The notes under the pieces: generated by a model
Seen by the model: the letters and a program-made list of their open reading frames with translations, nothing else
The model's database searches: none
Told to the model about the DNA's origin: nothing
In this document: piece after piece, positions 7,931-17,101 of the stretch
Numbering within the stretch: the first letter of the stretch is position 1
How the letters are laid out: each line of letters starts with the position of its first letter
Translations under genes and position numbers: made by a program
DNA from: JAIVJZ01 sp036386515
GTDB taxonomy: Bacteria; Acidobacteriota; Blastocatellia; Pyrinomonadales; Pyrinomonadaceae
Reading direction: 5' to 3'
NCBI GenBank assembly: GCA_036386515.1
Contig: DASVVO010000103.1
Coordinates: forward strand, 1-64,000
DNA: 64,000 nucleotides

Positions 7931-10033
7931 TCAGTCTTCCTCTTCCGCTCTGATCCTGCCTTCGGCGCGCGATTGTTCGACGACCTTGTGCGCGATCTGG
8001 CCGGGGACGGGGTCGTAGTGCGAAAACTCCATGTGATAGGAGCCGCGCGCGGCGGTAATGGAGTTGAGTTTGGATTGGTAGTCGAGCATCTCGGCCATCG
8101 GCACTTGCGCCTTGATCACCTGGTTCTTGCCGCGCATCTCCATCCCTTGCACGCGCCCGCGTCGCGAATTGAGATCGCCCATGATGTCGCCGCTGGCTTC
8201 CACCGGCGCGACGACTTCCACGTCCATGATCGGTTCGAGAATCGAGGGCTTCACCTTCTCGATGGCAGCGCGAAACGCCTTGCGACCGGCGGCGCGGAAA
8301 CTGTGTTCGTCCGAGTCTACGTTGTGATATGAACCGTCGATGAGCGTGACTTTGAAGTCCACGAGCGGGTAGCCCGCGATCGCGCCGCCCGCCGCCGCCT
8401 CGACGATGCCTTTCTCAATGGCGGGACGAAACTGCTGCGGCACGCTGCCGCCGAAAATCTTGTCCACGAACTCGAAGCCCGCGCCGCGCTCCAAAGGCTC
8501 GAAGATGACTTTGCAGTCGCCGAACTGGCCGCGCCCGCCCGTCTGCTTCTTGTGCCGCCCCTGCACCTCGGCGCGCGCCGTGATCGTCTCCTTGTAAGGA
8601 ACTTTCGGCGGGTGGAGCGCCACCTCCACGTGATAACGATCCTTCAACTTCTGCACCACCGTCTCGACGTGCAGTTGTCCCGAACCGGAGAGAATGAACT
8701 CTTTCGTCTGCGCGTCGCGCGTGAAGTGGAGGCCGGGGTCTTCTTCCAGAATCTTGTGCAGCGCGACGCTGATCTTCTCCTCGTCCTGACGTGATTTCGG
8801 TTCGATGGCGAAGGCGATGGCGGCCTCCGGGTATTGAAGCGCGTCGTAGACGATGGGCGCGGCGCGGTCTGAGAGCGTGTCGCCCGTCTGCGTCTCGCGG
8901 AGTTTGACGCAGGCGATGATGTCGCCCGCGCCCGCCTCTTCCACCTTGTCGAGTTGCTTGCCCTGCATCGAGTGGAGCGCGCCGAGGCGTTCGGTCGCGC
9001 CGCGCGTCGTATTCTGCACGGTCGCGTCGTGTTTGATGTGGCCGCTGATGACTTTCAGCACCGTGATGCGACCGGCGAAGGGGTCTGCGATGGTGCGGAA
9101 GACGTAGGCCGAGAAGGGTTCGCTCTCGTTGTACTTGCGCGCGAGCGTTTCCGCGCCCGCGTCTGCGCTCGCGCGGCCGTGCTCGGCTTCGTGCGTGTCG
9201 GGCGCGGGCGCGTAGTCGATGATGCCTTCGAGCAGGCTTTGCAGGCCGACGAGCGTAAGACTCGAACAGGCGAAGACCGGACACAGCTTGCTGGCGGCGA
9301 TGGCCTTCGAGATGTTCGGGATGATGTCCGCCTCTTCGAGCGTGCCGTGCTCGAAATACTTCTCCATCAGGGCGTCGTCCGATTCGGCGATCACTTCGAT
9401 GAGGCGTTCGCGTTCGCGTTCGACCACGTCGCGCCCGGCTTCGGGTATCTCGCGCTCTTTGGCCTTGCCGTTTTCGTCGAACTCGTAAGCCTTCATGTGG
9501 ACGATGTCCACGACGCCGCGGAAGTCCGCCTCTTTGCCGATGGGGAGCGTGAAGGGGACGATGGCGCGGCTGAAGGTGTGGCGCGCGCTGTCCAGGGCCG
9601 CGCCGAAATCGGCGCGTTCCTTGTCGAGCTTGTTGATGACCATGATGCGCGGCACGATGAACTCGTTGGCGTAAGCCCAGGTCTTCTCCGTCTGCACCTC
9701 GACGCCGTTCACGCCGTCAACCATGACGAGCGCGCAATCGGCGACGCGCAAGGCCGGGCGCGCGTGCGCGACGAAGGCGGCATAGCCGGGCGTGTCTATG
9801 AAGTTGATCTTGTGTTCGCGGAATTCGAGGTGCGCGAGCGCGGTGTTGAGAGTGATCTGGCGCGCGATGGAGTCTTCCTCGTAGTCGGTGACGGTGGTGC
9901 CCTCTGCGACTTTGCCCCAGCGCGGCGTCGCGCCCGTCACGTAGAGCAGGGAACTGATCAGTTGCGTCTTGCCCGCGTCGCCGTGGCCGATCACGGCGAG
10001 GTTGCGAATCTGGTTGGTCGGATAAACTTTCAT
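7931..10033 (-). CDS. fusA2: Elongation factor G-like protein (EF-G2 type translational GTPase)
   Basis: A 700-residue translational GTPase. The P-loop GHGDAGKT is at residues 16-23, the G3 motif DTPG follows at about residue 78, and NKLD gives G4. Domain IV and C-terminal EF-G regions are present (KVPYKETITARAEVQGRHKKQTGGRGQFGD is split across the IV boundary). The switch-I stretch EEDSIARQITL and the overall pattern resemble the second EF-G copy of Thermus (EF-G2) rather than the canonical factor encoded with ribosomal protein genes. No str-operon genes are nearby. EF-G2 proteins bind GTP and ribosomes; their role varies among species. The symbol reflects subfamily resemblance only. Confidence 0.85.
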   Translation of the reverse strand: MKVYPTNQIRNLAVIGHGDAGKTQLISSLLYVTGATPRWGKVAEGTTVTDYEEDSIARQITLNTALAHLEFREHKINFIDTPGYAAFVAHARPALRVADCALVMVDGVNGVEVQTEKTWAYANEFIVPRIMVINKLDKERADFGAALDSARHTFSRAIVPFTLPIGKEADFRGVVDIVHMKAYEFDENGKAKEREIPEAGRDVVERERERLIEVIAESDDALMEKYFEHGTLEEADIIPNISKAIAASKLCPVFACSSLTLVGLQSLLEGIIDYAPAPDTHEAEHGRASADAGAETLARKYNESEPFSAYVFRTIADPFAGRITVLKVISGHIKHDATVQNTTRGATERLGALHSMQGKQLDKVEEAGAGDIIACVKLRETQTGDTLSDRAAPIVYDALQYPEAAIAFAIEPKSRQDEEKISVALHKILEEDPGLHFTRDAQTKEFILSGSGQLHVETVVQKLKDRYHVEVALHPPKVPYKETITARAEVQGRHKKQTGGRGQFGDCKVIFEPLERGAGFEFVDKIFGGSVPQQFRPAIEKGIVEAAAGGAIAGYPLVDFKVTLIDGSYHNVDSDEHSFRAAGRKAFRAAIEKVKPSILEPIMDVEVVAPVEASGDIMGDLNSRRGRVQGMEMRGKNQVIKAQVPMAEMLDYQSKLNSITAARGSYHMEFSHYDPVPGQIAHKVVEQSRAEGRIRAEEED

Positions 10034-10361
10034 AGGCGGAAGAAAAGCATCCTTTCAGAGGGATAGAATTGCGCCGAGGAAATGCGAGCCGCGGTTGGGC
10101 TGACTGAACTTGCGTAAAAGAGTGGCGGCGTCGCGCTCCGGGTGTGGGGGAAATTTATCCGAGCGTGCAGGGGAAAGCAAGTGTGCGCGAGAAGGCGGGA
10201 AGGGGACAGATAAAGGGAGAAGGGAAAATGTCGAGGGGAAAGAAGCCGGGGAAGTTTTCCTTGCTTAAAAACACCATCCTGCCCGACGCTGAGGCTCCTC
10301 ATCCGCTCACGAATAGCATATACTTTTATCCGGTTAAAATTTTACGGAGGCGGTGAAGCGT
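10034..10361. other. Intergenic region without recognised gene
   Basis: About 330 bases between the EF-G-like start and the next gene, serving as divergent upstream region for both. I see no convincing gene, RNA or repeat; only an ACGGAGG ribosome site at 10344-10350 for the downstream gene. Confidence 0.6.
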
Positions 10362-10649
10362 ATGACTGATGAAGAGAGGCAGCGGCAAATGGACTTTATC
10401 ATAGAGCAGCAGGCGCAACTCACTGTCTCGATGGGGCAGTTGACGGAGAAGGTTGATCGGCTGTCTGACAAGGTAGATCGCACGGCCGACAGCGTTAACG
10501 CGCTTCTCGCCATTGCGGAGATTCACCATCAAGAGATCAAGGCGACCCACGAAAGGCTGAAGGCGACCGACGAAAGGCTGAACGCTCTGGTGAACGTAGT
10601 AGAGCGTTACATCATGGGGCGCAGCGGGCAGGAAGGCGGCGTGAGTTGA
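10362..10649 (+). CDS. Small coiled-coil hypothetical protein
   Basis: ATG 10362 lies 11 bases after ACGGAGG; an in-frame GTG at 10353 is too close to that site. The 95-residue product is almost entirely heptad-patterned (QLTEKVDRLSDKVDRTADSV) with a repeated ATHERLKATDERLNAL segment, so it should form a long alpha-helical coiled coil. It has no signal peptide or membrane anchor. Such short coiled-coil proteins recur in acidobacterial and cyanobacterial genomes without an assigned role. It stands alone. Confidence 0.75.
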   Translation: MTDEERQRQMDFIIEQQAQLTVSMGQLTEKVDRLSDKVDRTADSVNALLAIAEIHHQEIKATHERLKATDERLNALVNVVERYIMGRSGQEGGVS

Positions 10650-10986
10650 GCGTGCAAGCAGCCCGGCTTTGCCGGTGGGATATTCCTGATTGTCGTGATC
10701 TGCCGGATTTTAGTTGATGCGGCGTTAAGGCGTACTTAAAGCTATTCTGCCGTCTCAACCCTCCGGCTCCACCTATCCAGCCAACCCGGAATCGCGCTTC
10801 GGACGCCTCTTGTCCTCCCCGGATAATATTAAGTAAGTTCCAGCGAGCATATCTCAAACATCAGCGCGGACGATGAACTTAACACGGTAGTAACAACTTT
10901 CCGCCGCCGGATTCGTATTAAGAATTGAGATGAAAAAGAACAGGAACATCTGGCCGGAAATAGTGGACATTAACAAAGGAGATTCA
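10650..10986. other. Intergenic region without recognised gene
   Basis: About 340 bases upstream of the SPFH gene. An in-frame extension to 10930 is possible but the ribosome site at 10976-10982 argues against it. No structured RNA or repeat was recognised. Confidence 0.55.
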
Positions 10987-11820
10987 ATGACGAGCAGCAA
11001 ATACCTCATCGCGGGGATTGTGCTACTGATTATCGTGGTGTTGGGCGGACTGGCGACGGCGTTCGCCAATATTGACTACGCGCAGGAGGGGACGGTCAAA
11101 GTCGTCACCTACTTCGGCCGCATCGAACGCGTCTATACGCCTTCGGACGGCTGGTTCACGACGCTCGCGCCGGGGCGGGAGAGTCATGAAGTCAACATCA
11201 GGTCGTTCACCGAGAGCGCGCCCGTGCGCGTCACGAGCAAGGACAACGCGGCCTTGAACGTCAACATCGACGTGACCGCTTTCACCGATGCGTCGAAGGT
11301 CGAGGAGTACGTGCGCAAGTACAGTTTCGACGAGGCGGAACGCCACAAGCGGCGCAACGAGATTCTCAAAGGCTTGTTGCAGACCGAGGCGCGCAACGCC
11401 TTCTCCGAGTTTAACGCTTACGAGATTTACGCGAACCAGGAAGGGATTCAGAAGCGCATCGTCGACGCGCTCAAGCCGCAACTGGCGAGCCAACTCCAAC
11501 TCGTGATGGAGAGCGTGCAACTCGGAAACCCTGACTTCGCCGACGACCGCATCGAAGCCGCCGCCTCCGAAGTGGTCGCCAACGAGAAGCAGAAGCAGGC
11601 CGAGGAGGCCAAGCTCGAAGCCGCCAAAATCTCCGCCCAGACCAAGCAGATCGAGGCGCAGACTTACGCCAACCCCGCCCTGCTCGACATCAAGCGGCTC
11701 GAACTCCAACTCGAAATCGAACGCGCCCGCGCCGACGGCATCAGGAATCACCAGGGCGCGCTGACGATCATGTACGGCGGCGGGCAGGGCGTGCAATTGC
11801 AGGTTCCGGCGGGGAGGTGA
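10987..11820 (+). CDS. SPFH/prohibitin-like membrane protein
   Basis: The start at 10987 follows AAAGGAG. The 277-residue protein has one N-terminal membrane anchor (residues 6-28), then a beta-rich SPFH (stomatin/prohibitin/flotillin/HflK) domain: EGTVKVVTYFGRIERVYTPS and a VTSKDNAALNVNIDVT segment. A long charged helix at about residues 185-245, rich in Glu/Ala/Lys/Gln (NEKQKQAEEAKLEAAKI), is typical of the oligomerising coiled coil. Such proteins form membrane-associated rings that scaffold proteases or organise membrane domains. A tiny membrane protein follows 7 bases downstream, suggesting cotranscription. Confidence 0.88.
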   Translation: MTSSKYLIAGIVLLIIVVLGGLATAFANIDYAQEGTVKVVTYFGRIERVYTPSDGWFTTLAPGRESHEVNIRSFTESAPVRVTSKDNAALNVNIDVTAFTDASKVEEYVRKYSFDEAERHKRRNEILKGLLQTEARNAFSEFNAYEIYANQEGIQKRIVDALKPQLASQLQLVMESVQLGNPDFADDRIEAAASEVVANEKQKQAEEAKLEAAKISAQTKQIEAQTYANPALLDIKRLELQLEIERARADGIRNHQGALTIMYGGGQGVQLQVPAGR

Positions 11821-11827
11821 CAGGCGG

Positions 11828-11986
11828 ATGAGGTTTCTGGTCATGTTGTGGGCGGGCGTCGAGGTGTTGCAACTCTTCGTCATCGGGATGCTGCTCGTCA
11901 ACCAGCGCAAATTGCAGCGGCGTTTGACGGAGGGTCAGTATTTCGCCGCACGCGCGCCGCGCTCGATCACGGAGGACGACAATTGA
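11828..11986 (+). CDS. Small single-pass membrane protein (52 aa)
   Basis: Short frame beginning ATG 11828, 7 bases after the SPFH stop. It encodes MRFLVMLWAGVEVLQLFVIG and then a basic segment, so one hydrophobic helix followed by a charged tail. Its stop TGA (11984-11986) overlaps the likely TTG start of the next gene, the layout of translational coupling. No clear ribosome site is seen before it beyond GGCGG. The position between two real genes and the membrane-helix pattern support it; function is unknown. Confidence 0.5.
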   Translation: MRFLVMLWAGVEVLQLFVIGMLLVNQRKLQRRLTEGQYFAARAPRSITEDDN

Positions 11987-12399
11987 ACGACATGGCGGCG
12001 GCGGCGCAGTTGGAAGTCTACACGGACGGGCAGTGCCCGCTCTGCCAGTGGATGCGCGCGCGCGTCGAACCCTTCGACCGCGCGCGCCGACTCGAATGGC
12101 TCGACTTGAATTCTCCCGAAGTTCTCAAGCGCGCCGCGCCGCATACGCACGCGCAGTTGGCCGAAGAGATGTACACGCGCCGCAAGGGGGACGGCGCGTG
12201 GTCGAAGGGCTTCTTCGCCTGGATCGAAGTCTTGCGCCTGCTGCCGCGCTTTCGCTGGCTCGCGTGGCTTTTCTCACGCTGGCCTTTCACCGCGCTCGGC
12301 CCCGTCTTCTACCGCCAACTCGCCAAACGCCGCTACCAACTCTTCGGCATCCCCCCGCCCTGCGATGCCGCGGGCGTCTGCCGGATACACAACAAATAG
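11983..12399 (+). CDS. Thiol-disulfide oxidoreductase DCC family protein (DUF393)
   Basis: The DUF393/DCC family is marked by an N-terminal D-G-x-C-x-x-C motif, seen here as YTDGQCPLC near residue 14, in a thioredoxin-like fold. The 138-residue protein also has the membrane-adjacent segment FRWLAWLFSRWPFTALGPVFYRQLAKRRY and a C-terminal CDAAGVCRIHNK. A TTG at 11983, 7 bases after GGAGG (11971-11975), is the best start and overlaps the preceding stop; ATG 11992 is the alternative. Family members are predicted redox proteins with no defined substrate. It closes a probable SPFH-small protein-DCC operon. Confidence 0.85.
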   Translation: MNDMAAAAQLEVYTDGQCPLCQWMRARVEPFDRARRLEWLDLNSPEVLKRAAPHTHAQLAEEMYTRRKGDGAWSKGFFAWIEVLRLLPRFRWLAWLFSRWPFTALGPVFYRQLAKRRYQLFGIPPPCDAAGVCRIHNK

Positions 12400-12495
12400 G
12401 GATGAGGGCGGAGGGATGAGGGATGAGGGATGAAAGAAAGCATTCAAGCGATTGAGTGCTTTCATTCATCCCTCATCCCTCATCCCTCATCCCTC
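12400..12495. repeat. Heptamer-repeat palindrome (GGGATGA)n / (TCATCCC)n
   Basis: Directly after the DCC stop, copies of GGGATGA run on the left and the complementary TCATCCC on the right, flanking a central stem (GAAAGCATTCAA against TTGAGTGCTTTC) around 12455. The whole forms a long hairpin. It probably ends the operon transcript. Two other sites in the window share this architecture with different heptamers. Confidence 0.85.
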
Positions 12496-12693
12496 TCTCC
12501 CAAGCCATCCCGCGCGCGTCCCCGCGCATCTTAATTTCGCCAAAATGATCCGCGAGTGATTGGCGGGAAAGTTAAATACCGGCGCGCTTGGCGAGTGGTT
12601 TTCAGCCGGCGCGTTTACTTGCGAACCAGGGGTGTAATTTGACAGGTTTGTGCCGGATTTTCGCGGAGAGTTCGAGCACAGAGGGGACACGAT

Positions 12694-13425
12694 ATGTTTA
12701 ATAAGAAAAGAATCTTTTCGGCGTTTGCGGCTCTGCTGTTGATCGTCGCCGCCGTTCCGGCGTTTGCCGACGGCAACGCGGACAAGAAGGCGAAGGACGC
12801 GCGTCGCAGCCTCAGCGGTGCGCCGCTCAATCTCGCCATCCTCGTGCAGGACGACCTCGTGCCGCGCGTGGGCAATGAGATTGATGTGACCCGCGAATTC
12901 ATTCGCACGCTGCCCGCGGGTTCGCGCGTGATGGTCGGTTACCTGACGAGCGGTTCGTTGCAGGTGCGACAGGAGTTCACGGAGGATTTGGAGCAGGCCG
13001 GGCGCGCTTTGCGCATCCCCATCGGACACGAGACGGCCGCGCCTTACAATCCTTACGTGGAAGTCATCGAAGCCCTGCGCCGCTTCGAGGCGGAAGGTAA
13101 GAACCGCAACGCCGTGTTGCTTATCTCCGACGGCCTCGACACCTCGCGCGGTTTCGATTCGTTCAGCACCATCAACAGCCTCGACATGGAACGCGCCGTG
13201 CGCGAAGCGAAACGGCGCAACGTCGTCGTCTACTCTTTCTACGCGCCTTCGGTCGGACTCACGAGTTATAACCGGCAGGCGGTCAGCTTCGGCCAGAGCG
13301 CGCTCAACCGTATCTCGAACGAGACGGGCGGCCGCGCCTTCTTTCAGGGCACGGGCTTCGTCACCTTCAACGCATACTTCGAGCGTTTGAGCCGGACGCT
13401 CAACGGGGCGGAAACCGCCTACTGA
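12694..13425 (+). CDS. Secreted von Willebrand factor A-like protein
   Basis: A 243-residue protein with a clear signal peptide (residues 1-26, PAFA-D). It reads as a VWA-like Rossmann fold: strand LNLAILVQDD at residues 48-57, and VLLISDGLDTSRGF and VVVYSFYAPS further on. The usual metal-binding DxSxS (MIDAS) after the first strand is QDDLVP, so metal binding is probably altered. Related proteins are common in acidobacteria as VWFA-related proteins of unknown role. It is flanked by repeat hairpins and appears monocistronic. Weak ribosome site: GAGGGGACACGAT before ATG. Confidence 0.82.
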   Translation: MFNKKRIFSAFAALLLIVAAVPAFADGNADKKAKDARRSLSGAPLNLAILVQDDLVPRVGNEIDVTREFIRTLPAGSRVMVGYLTSGSLQVRQEFTEDLEQAGRALRIPIGHETAAPYNPYVEVIEALRRFEAEGKNRNAVLLISDGLDTSRGFDSFSTINSLDMERAVREAKRRNVVVYSFYAPSVGLTSYNRQAVSFGQSALNRISNETGGRAFFQGTGFVTFNAYFERLSRTLNGAETAY

Positions 13426-13466
13426 CTTTTACCGTCGCGCCCGCGCGCTCTCTAACGGAACTTTTC

Positions 13467-13503
13467 AGACGCCGCCGGAAGTTATCAACTTCCGGCGGCG
13501 TCT
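13467..13503 (+). terminator. Strong stem-loop terminator
   Basis: Perfect 17-bp inverted repeat (AGACGCCGCCGGAAGTT against its complement) with a 3-base loop, followed by CTCCGTTTTG. It lies 42 bases after the VWA-like gene. Confidence 0.8.
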
Positions 13504-13653
13504 CTCCGTTTTGTCATCGGGCTGTTCCTTGTCTCGCCCGAGAAAAAGTTTTGCCGCGCGCCGCCGACAGGTGTTAAAGTTAGCCACACCATAGCGCACC
13601 CCGGCCGCGGTTCTTCTGACGCGAAGGGCGGCGCGCCTCAACCGTGGCGGAAC

Positions 13654-14001
13654 ATGAAAACTAAGAGCGGCCCCGAATACTGCCTGATCGTGGAAGGCCC
13701 GTACCTGACGCAGTCTGAGGCCGAGCACGCGCTGCGCGACCCGTTTCTGGAAGACTGGGTCGAGCAGACGGGAAAATTTCGCATACACAATCTGAAAGAG
13801 ATCGAGGTTGTGCCCGGCGTCTCTCTCGGCATGCTCGGCGTGCGCCTGCTGGACGAAGAGTTATTCGAGATCGCCAGTCTCGACCCGGAACACCCGCTCA
13901 CCGAGCACAAGTCGAAGGGCGTCGCCACCGCGCTCACGCGCCACGGCATGTTCGACGAAGTCAGCGTCGAACTGCGCGAAACGGGTGAGGGCGAGGATTG
14001 A
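13654..14001 (+). CDS. Conserved hypothetical protein (115 aa)
   Basis: Small soluble protein starting MKTKSGPEYCLIVEGPYL. Acidic overall, with no membrane segment. The composition and beta-alpha pattern (CLIVEGPYLTQSEAEHALRD, HNLKEIEVVPGVSLGMLGVRLLDEELFEI) suggest a compact alpha/beta fold, but I do not recognise the family. No good ribosome site precedes ATG 13654. It lies between a strong terminator and the macrodomain gene. Confidence 0.65.
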   Translation: MKTKSGPEYCLIVEGPYLTQSEAEHALRDPFLEDWVEQTGKFRIHNLKEIEVVPGVSLGMLGVRLLDEELFEIASLDPEHPLTEHKSKGVATALTRHGMFDEVSVELRETGEGED

Positions 14002-14213
14002 ACCGGAACTCGCTCGCCGTTCGCGCTCCGGCGAGCGAAAGAGTTTGTCGGGATAGAATCATTCCGCCGCCCGCTCGCTTTGCCGACCGCGTGGGCGGCG
14101 GATTCGTTCCTGCTCCCGCCCGAATCTTTCCCCGGCGCGCGGTCTTGCGCCGCTTGCTCGCGCCGACTGATTTTCCGGCCGAACGGTGTTACACTTAGTT
14201 GTCCGACCAAACA

Positions 14214-14786
14214 ATGAATAGTTTCCTGCACGGGCGCGTGAGCGTCGTCGTCGGCGACATAACGCGGCAAGCGACGGACGCCGTGGTGAATGCCGCGAAC
14301 TCTTCGCTGCTCGGCGGCGCGGGCGTGGACGGCGCGATTCATCGCGCGGGCGGCGCACAAATTCTCGCGGAGTGTCGCCTCATCCGAAACACGCGCTACC
14401 CGGAAGGATTGCCGACGGGCGAGGCCGTCATCACGACGGGCGGGCAACTTCCGGCGCGCCACGTGATCCACACGGTCGGCCCCATCTGGGGACAACACAC
14501 GGGGCGCGAGGCCGAATTGCTCGCCGCCTGCTATCGCAACTCGCTGGCGCTGGCCGTCGCCCACGGACTCGCCTCGATAGCTTTTCCCGCCATCTCGACG
14601 GGAGCTTACGGCTACCCGCCGGAAGCGGCGGCCGGGGCGGCGTCGCGCGCGATTCGAGAGTTTTTGACGGCGGAGAGCGGCGGCGCGGAGCCGCCGGAAG
14701 TGCGCCCCAAAGTCGAAGAAGTACGCCTGGTATTTTTTTCGGCGCCCGGCGCGGAGATTTTTTTACGCAATCATAACTTTGAATAA
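14214..14786 (+). CDS. Macrodomain protein, O-acetyl-ADP-ribose deacetylase family
   Basis: A complete macrodomain: VVVGDITRQATDAVVNAANSSL near the N-terminus, LLGGAGVDGAIHRAGG (ligand-binding loop), and IAFPAISTGAYGYPPEAAA, all hallmarks of the MacroD/YmdB class. These enzymes hydrolyse O-acetyl-ADP-ribose and remove ADP-ribose from acidic side chains. ATG 14214 is chosen; TTG at 14199 is in frame, but TACACT just upstream may be a -10 element, which would exclude it. The 190-residue length is typical. The glucan phosphorylase follows with no evident functional link. Confidence 0.93.
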   Translation: MNSFLHGRVSVVVGDITRQATDAVVNAANSSLLGGAGVDGAIHRAGGAQILAECRLIRNTRYPEGLPTGEAVITTGGQLPARHVIHTVGPIWGQHTGREAELLAACYRNSLALAVAHGLASIAFPAISTGAYGYPPEAAAGAASRAIREFLTAESGGAEPPEVRPKVEEVRLVFFSAPGAEIFLRNHNFE

Positions 14787-14893
14787 CGTCCCGTTGTCCG
14801 GGGTTGGTTGTCGTCCGGGTTTTTGCGGCTAATCCAGGCAGCGAAACGCAGCTGACCGCCGACCGGCGGACAAGTTTTGAGGAAATCGAAGAC

Positions 14894-17077
14894 GTGGAAA
14901 ACAAGTTGGGGCGCGCGCTGCCCGAAACCTTGAGCGCGTTGGAGCGTTTGTCCTGGAATTATTGGTGGAGTTGGGCGGCGGACGGCGCGGCGGTCTTCCG
15001 CGACCTCGACCCGCAGGTGTGGGAAGAGTGCGAGTTGAATCCGCGCTGCCTGCTCCTCGACGTGTCCGAGTATCGCTTGATGCAGATGGCGACCGACCCC
15101 GTTTATATCGAGCGCGTGCGCGTGCTCGGCGAGCGGTTCGCGCGCTACATGAATCCGCAGACGAAGACCTGGGCGCGCGAGGGCGCGCCGGGACTGACGC
15201 ACGACAACCCGGTGGCCTATTTTTGCGCCGAGTTCGGCGTTCACACTTCGCTGCCGCTCTACTCCGGCGGCCTCGGTATGCTCGCGGGCGATCATCTCAA
15301 ATCCGCGAGCGACCTCGGCCTCCCGCTCGTCGCCGTCGGGCTGCTCTACCATCACGGCTACTTCCGCCAACGCCTCCGCCGCGACGGTTGGCAGGAGGAA
15401 CACTACGGCACGATCAATCCGGCCAAACTTCCCATCCAACTTTTGCGCGACCCGGAGACCGGCCAGCCCTTGCGCCTCGAACTGGAAATCCGCGGGCGGC
15501 TCGTGCGCTTTCAAGCGTGGCAGGTCGAGGTCGGGCGCGTGAAGTTGTATTTGCTCGACTCGAACCTCCCGGAGAACGATCACATTGATCGTCTCATCAC
15601 CGGGCATCTCTACGGCGGCGACCGCGAGACGCGCTGCGTGCAGGAGATGGTGATGGGCATCGTCGGAGTGCGCCTGCTGCGCGCGCTCGGCATCGAGCCG
15701 CACGTCTTCCATCTCAACGAAGGCCACTCCGCTTTTCTCACGCTCGAACTCACGCGCGAGTTGGTCGGGCAGGGCAAGTCGTTCGCCGAGGCGGCCGCCG
15801 AGGTGCGCTCTCGTTGCGTGTTCACGACGCACACGCCGGTGGCCGCCGGCCACGACGAATTTCTGCCGTCGCTCGTCGAACATTGTTTCGGGCGCGGCTA
15901 CACCGAATCGCTCACCCTCACGCACGAACAATTTCTCGATCTCGGCCGCGTCCGCGCGGGCGACGAAGCGGAACTCTTCGGACTCACCCCGCTCGCCCTG
16001 AGGATGTGCCGCACGACGAACGGCGTGAGCCGCAAGCACGGCGAAGTGTCGCGCGAGTTGTGGCAGAAGATGTTTCCCGAACGCGGCGTGGACGAAGTGC
16101 CGATCACTTCGGTGACGAACGGCGTCCACGCGCCGACGTGGGTTTCGCCGCTCTTGCGCGGCTTGTACGAAAAACACGTCGCGCCCGATTGGGAGGAGTA
16201 CGAGTGCGACGCCGAAGCCTGGCGGCGCGGCGTGGCGAACATCCCCGACGAAGAACTGTGGCGCGTTCATCGCCTGATGAAGCAAAAGCTGATCGCCTTC
16301 GTCCGCGAGCGGCAATACTTCGTGCGTCTCCAGCGCGGCGAGGGGATGGAGTTCGTCGAGTCGGCGCGCCGGACGTTCGACCCCGATGCCCTGACCATCG
16401 GCTTCGCCCGCAGAGTGGCGGCCTACAAGCGTTGGAGTTTGATTCTGTCCGACCCCGATCGCCTGTTGAAGTTGATCAACGATGCGAAGCGTCCCGTGCA
16501 GTTCGTCTTCGCGGGCAAGGCGCACCCGCAGGATCAGGGCGCGAAGCAAATCTTGCAGCAACTCGCGCTCTGGAAACTCGACCCGCAAGTCATCGATCGC
16601 ACGGTCTTTCTGCAAGACTACGATCAGGAGATCGCGCGTCGTCTCGTGCAGGGCGTTGACGTGTGGTTGAACGTGCCGCGCCGCCCTCTGGAAGCGTCGG
16701 GCACGAGCGGCGAGAAGGTGGCGATGAACGGGGGCTTGAATTTCTCCATCCTCGACGGTTGGTGGCCGGAAGGCTACGACGGCACGAACGGCTGGGCGAT
16801 CGGCGACATGCACGCCGCAGGCGAGAGCCACGAGGAAGACATGCGCGACGCCGCCTCGCTCTACCAGTTGCTCGAAGAACAGGTGGTGCCCGCTTACTAC
16901 GAGCGCGACGAGAGCGGCATCCCGCGTCGTTGGGTCGGGATGATGAAGCGCGCCATCGAGACGCTCGTGCCCGCCTTCAACAGCGACCGCATGGTGCAGG
17001 AATATGCGCTGAAGATTTACAACGGCGCGGCGGCGAGCGAAGTCTCGGAAACGCTCCACGCCCCGCTCGGAGTGTGA
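14894..17077 (+). CDS. glgP: Alpha-glucan (glycogen/starch) phosphorylase
   Basis: This GT35 phosphorylase of the shorter bacterial class (TIGR02094-like) releases glucose-1-phosphate from alpha-1,4-glucans using pyridoxal phosphate. Visible signatures: LSWNYWWSW at the N-terminus, FCAEFGVH, LYSGGLGMLAGDHLKSASDLG, HLNEGHSAF, TTHTPVAAGHDEF, VTNGVHAPTW, and the cofactor site GTSGEKVAMNGGLN with Lys about 608. The start is uncertain: GTG 14894 sits 10 bases after GAGGA, while an in-frame GTG at 14804 would add 30 residues without family-like sequence. It acts in the cytosol in glycogen mobilisation. A small ORF follows 24 bases downstream. Confidence 0.95.
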   Translation: MENKLGRALPETLSALERLSWNYWWSWAADGAAVFRDLDPQVWEECELNPRCLLLDVSEYRLMQMATDPVYIERVRVLGERFARYMNPQTKTWAREGAPGLTHDNPVAYFCAEFGVHTSLPLYSGGLGMLAGDHLKSASDLGLPLVAVGLLYHHGYFRQRLRRDGWQEEHYGTINPAKLPIQLLRDPETGQPLRLELEIRGRLVRFQAWQVEVGRVKLYLLDSNLPENDHIDRLITGHLYGGDRETRCVQEMVMGIVGVRLLRALGIEPHVFHLNEGHSAFLTLELTRELVGQGKSFAEAAAEVRSRCVFTTHTPVAAGHDEFLPSLVEHCFGRGYTESLTLTHEQFLDLGRVRAGDEAELFGLTPLALRMCRTTNGVSRKHGEVSRELWQKMFPERGVDEVPITSVTNGVHAPTWVSPLLRGLYEKHVAPDWEEYECDAEAWRRGVANIPDEELWRVHRLMKQKLIAFVRERQYFVRLQRGEGMEFVESARRTFDPDALTIGFARRVAAYKRWSLILSDPDRLLKLINDAKRPVQFVFAGKAHPQDQGAKQILQQLALWKLDPQVIDRTVFLQDYDQEIARRLVQGVDVWLNVPRRPLEASGTSGEKVAMNGGLNFSILDGWWPEGYDGTNGWAIGDMHAAGESHEEDMRDAASLYQLLEEQVVPAYYERDESGIPRRWVGMMKRAIETLVPAFNSDRMVQEYALKIYNGAAASEVSETLHAPLGV

Positions 17078-17101
17078 AGCGAACCGGAGGAGGCCGGGCG
17101 A

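Noticed and set aside
8954..10066. Long plus-strand open frame opposite the EF-G-like gene
   Set aside because: It is the mirror of a high-G+C coding gene; composition is unnatural and the opposite strand carries all EF-G motifs.
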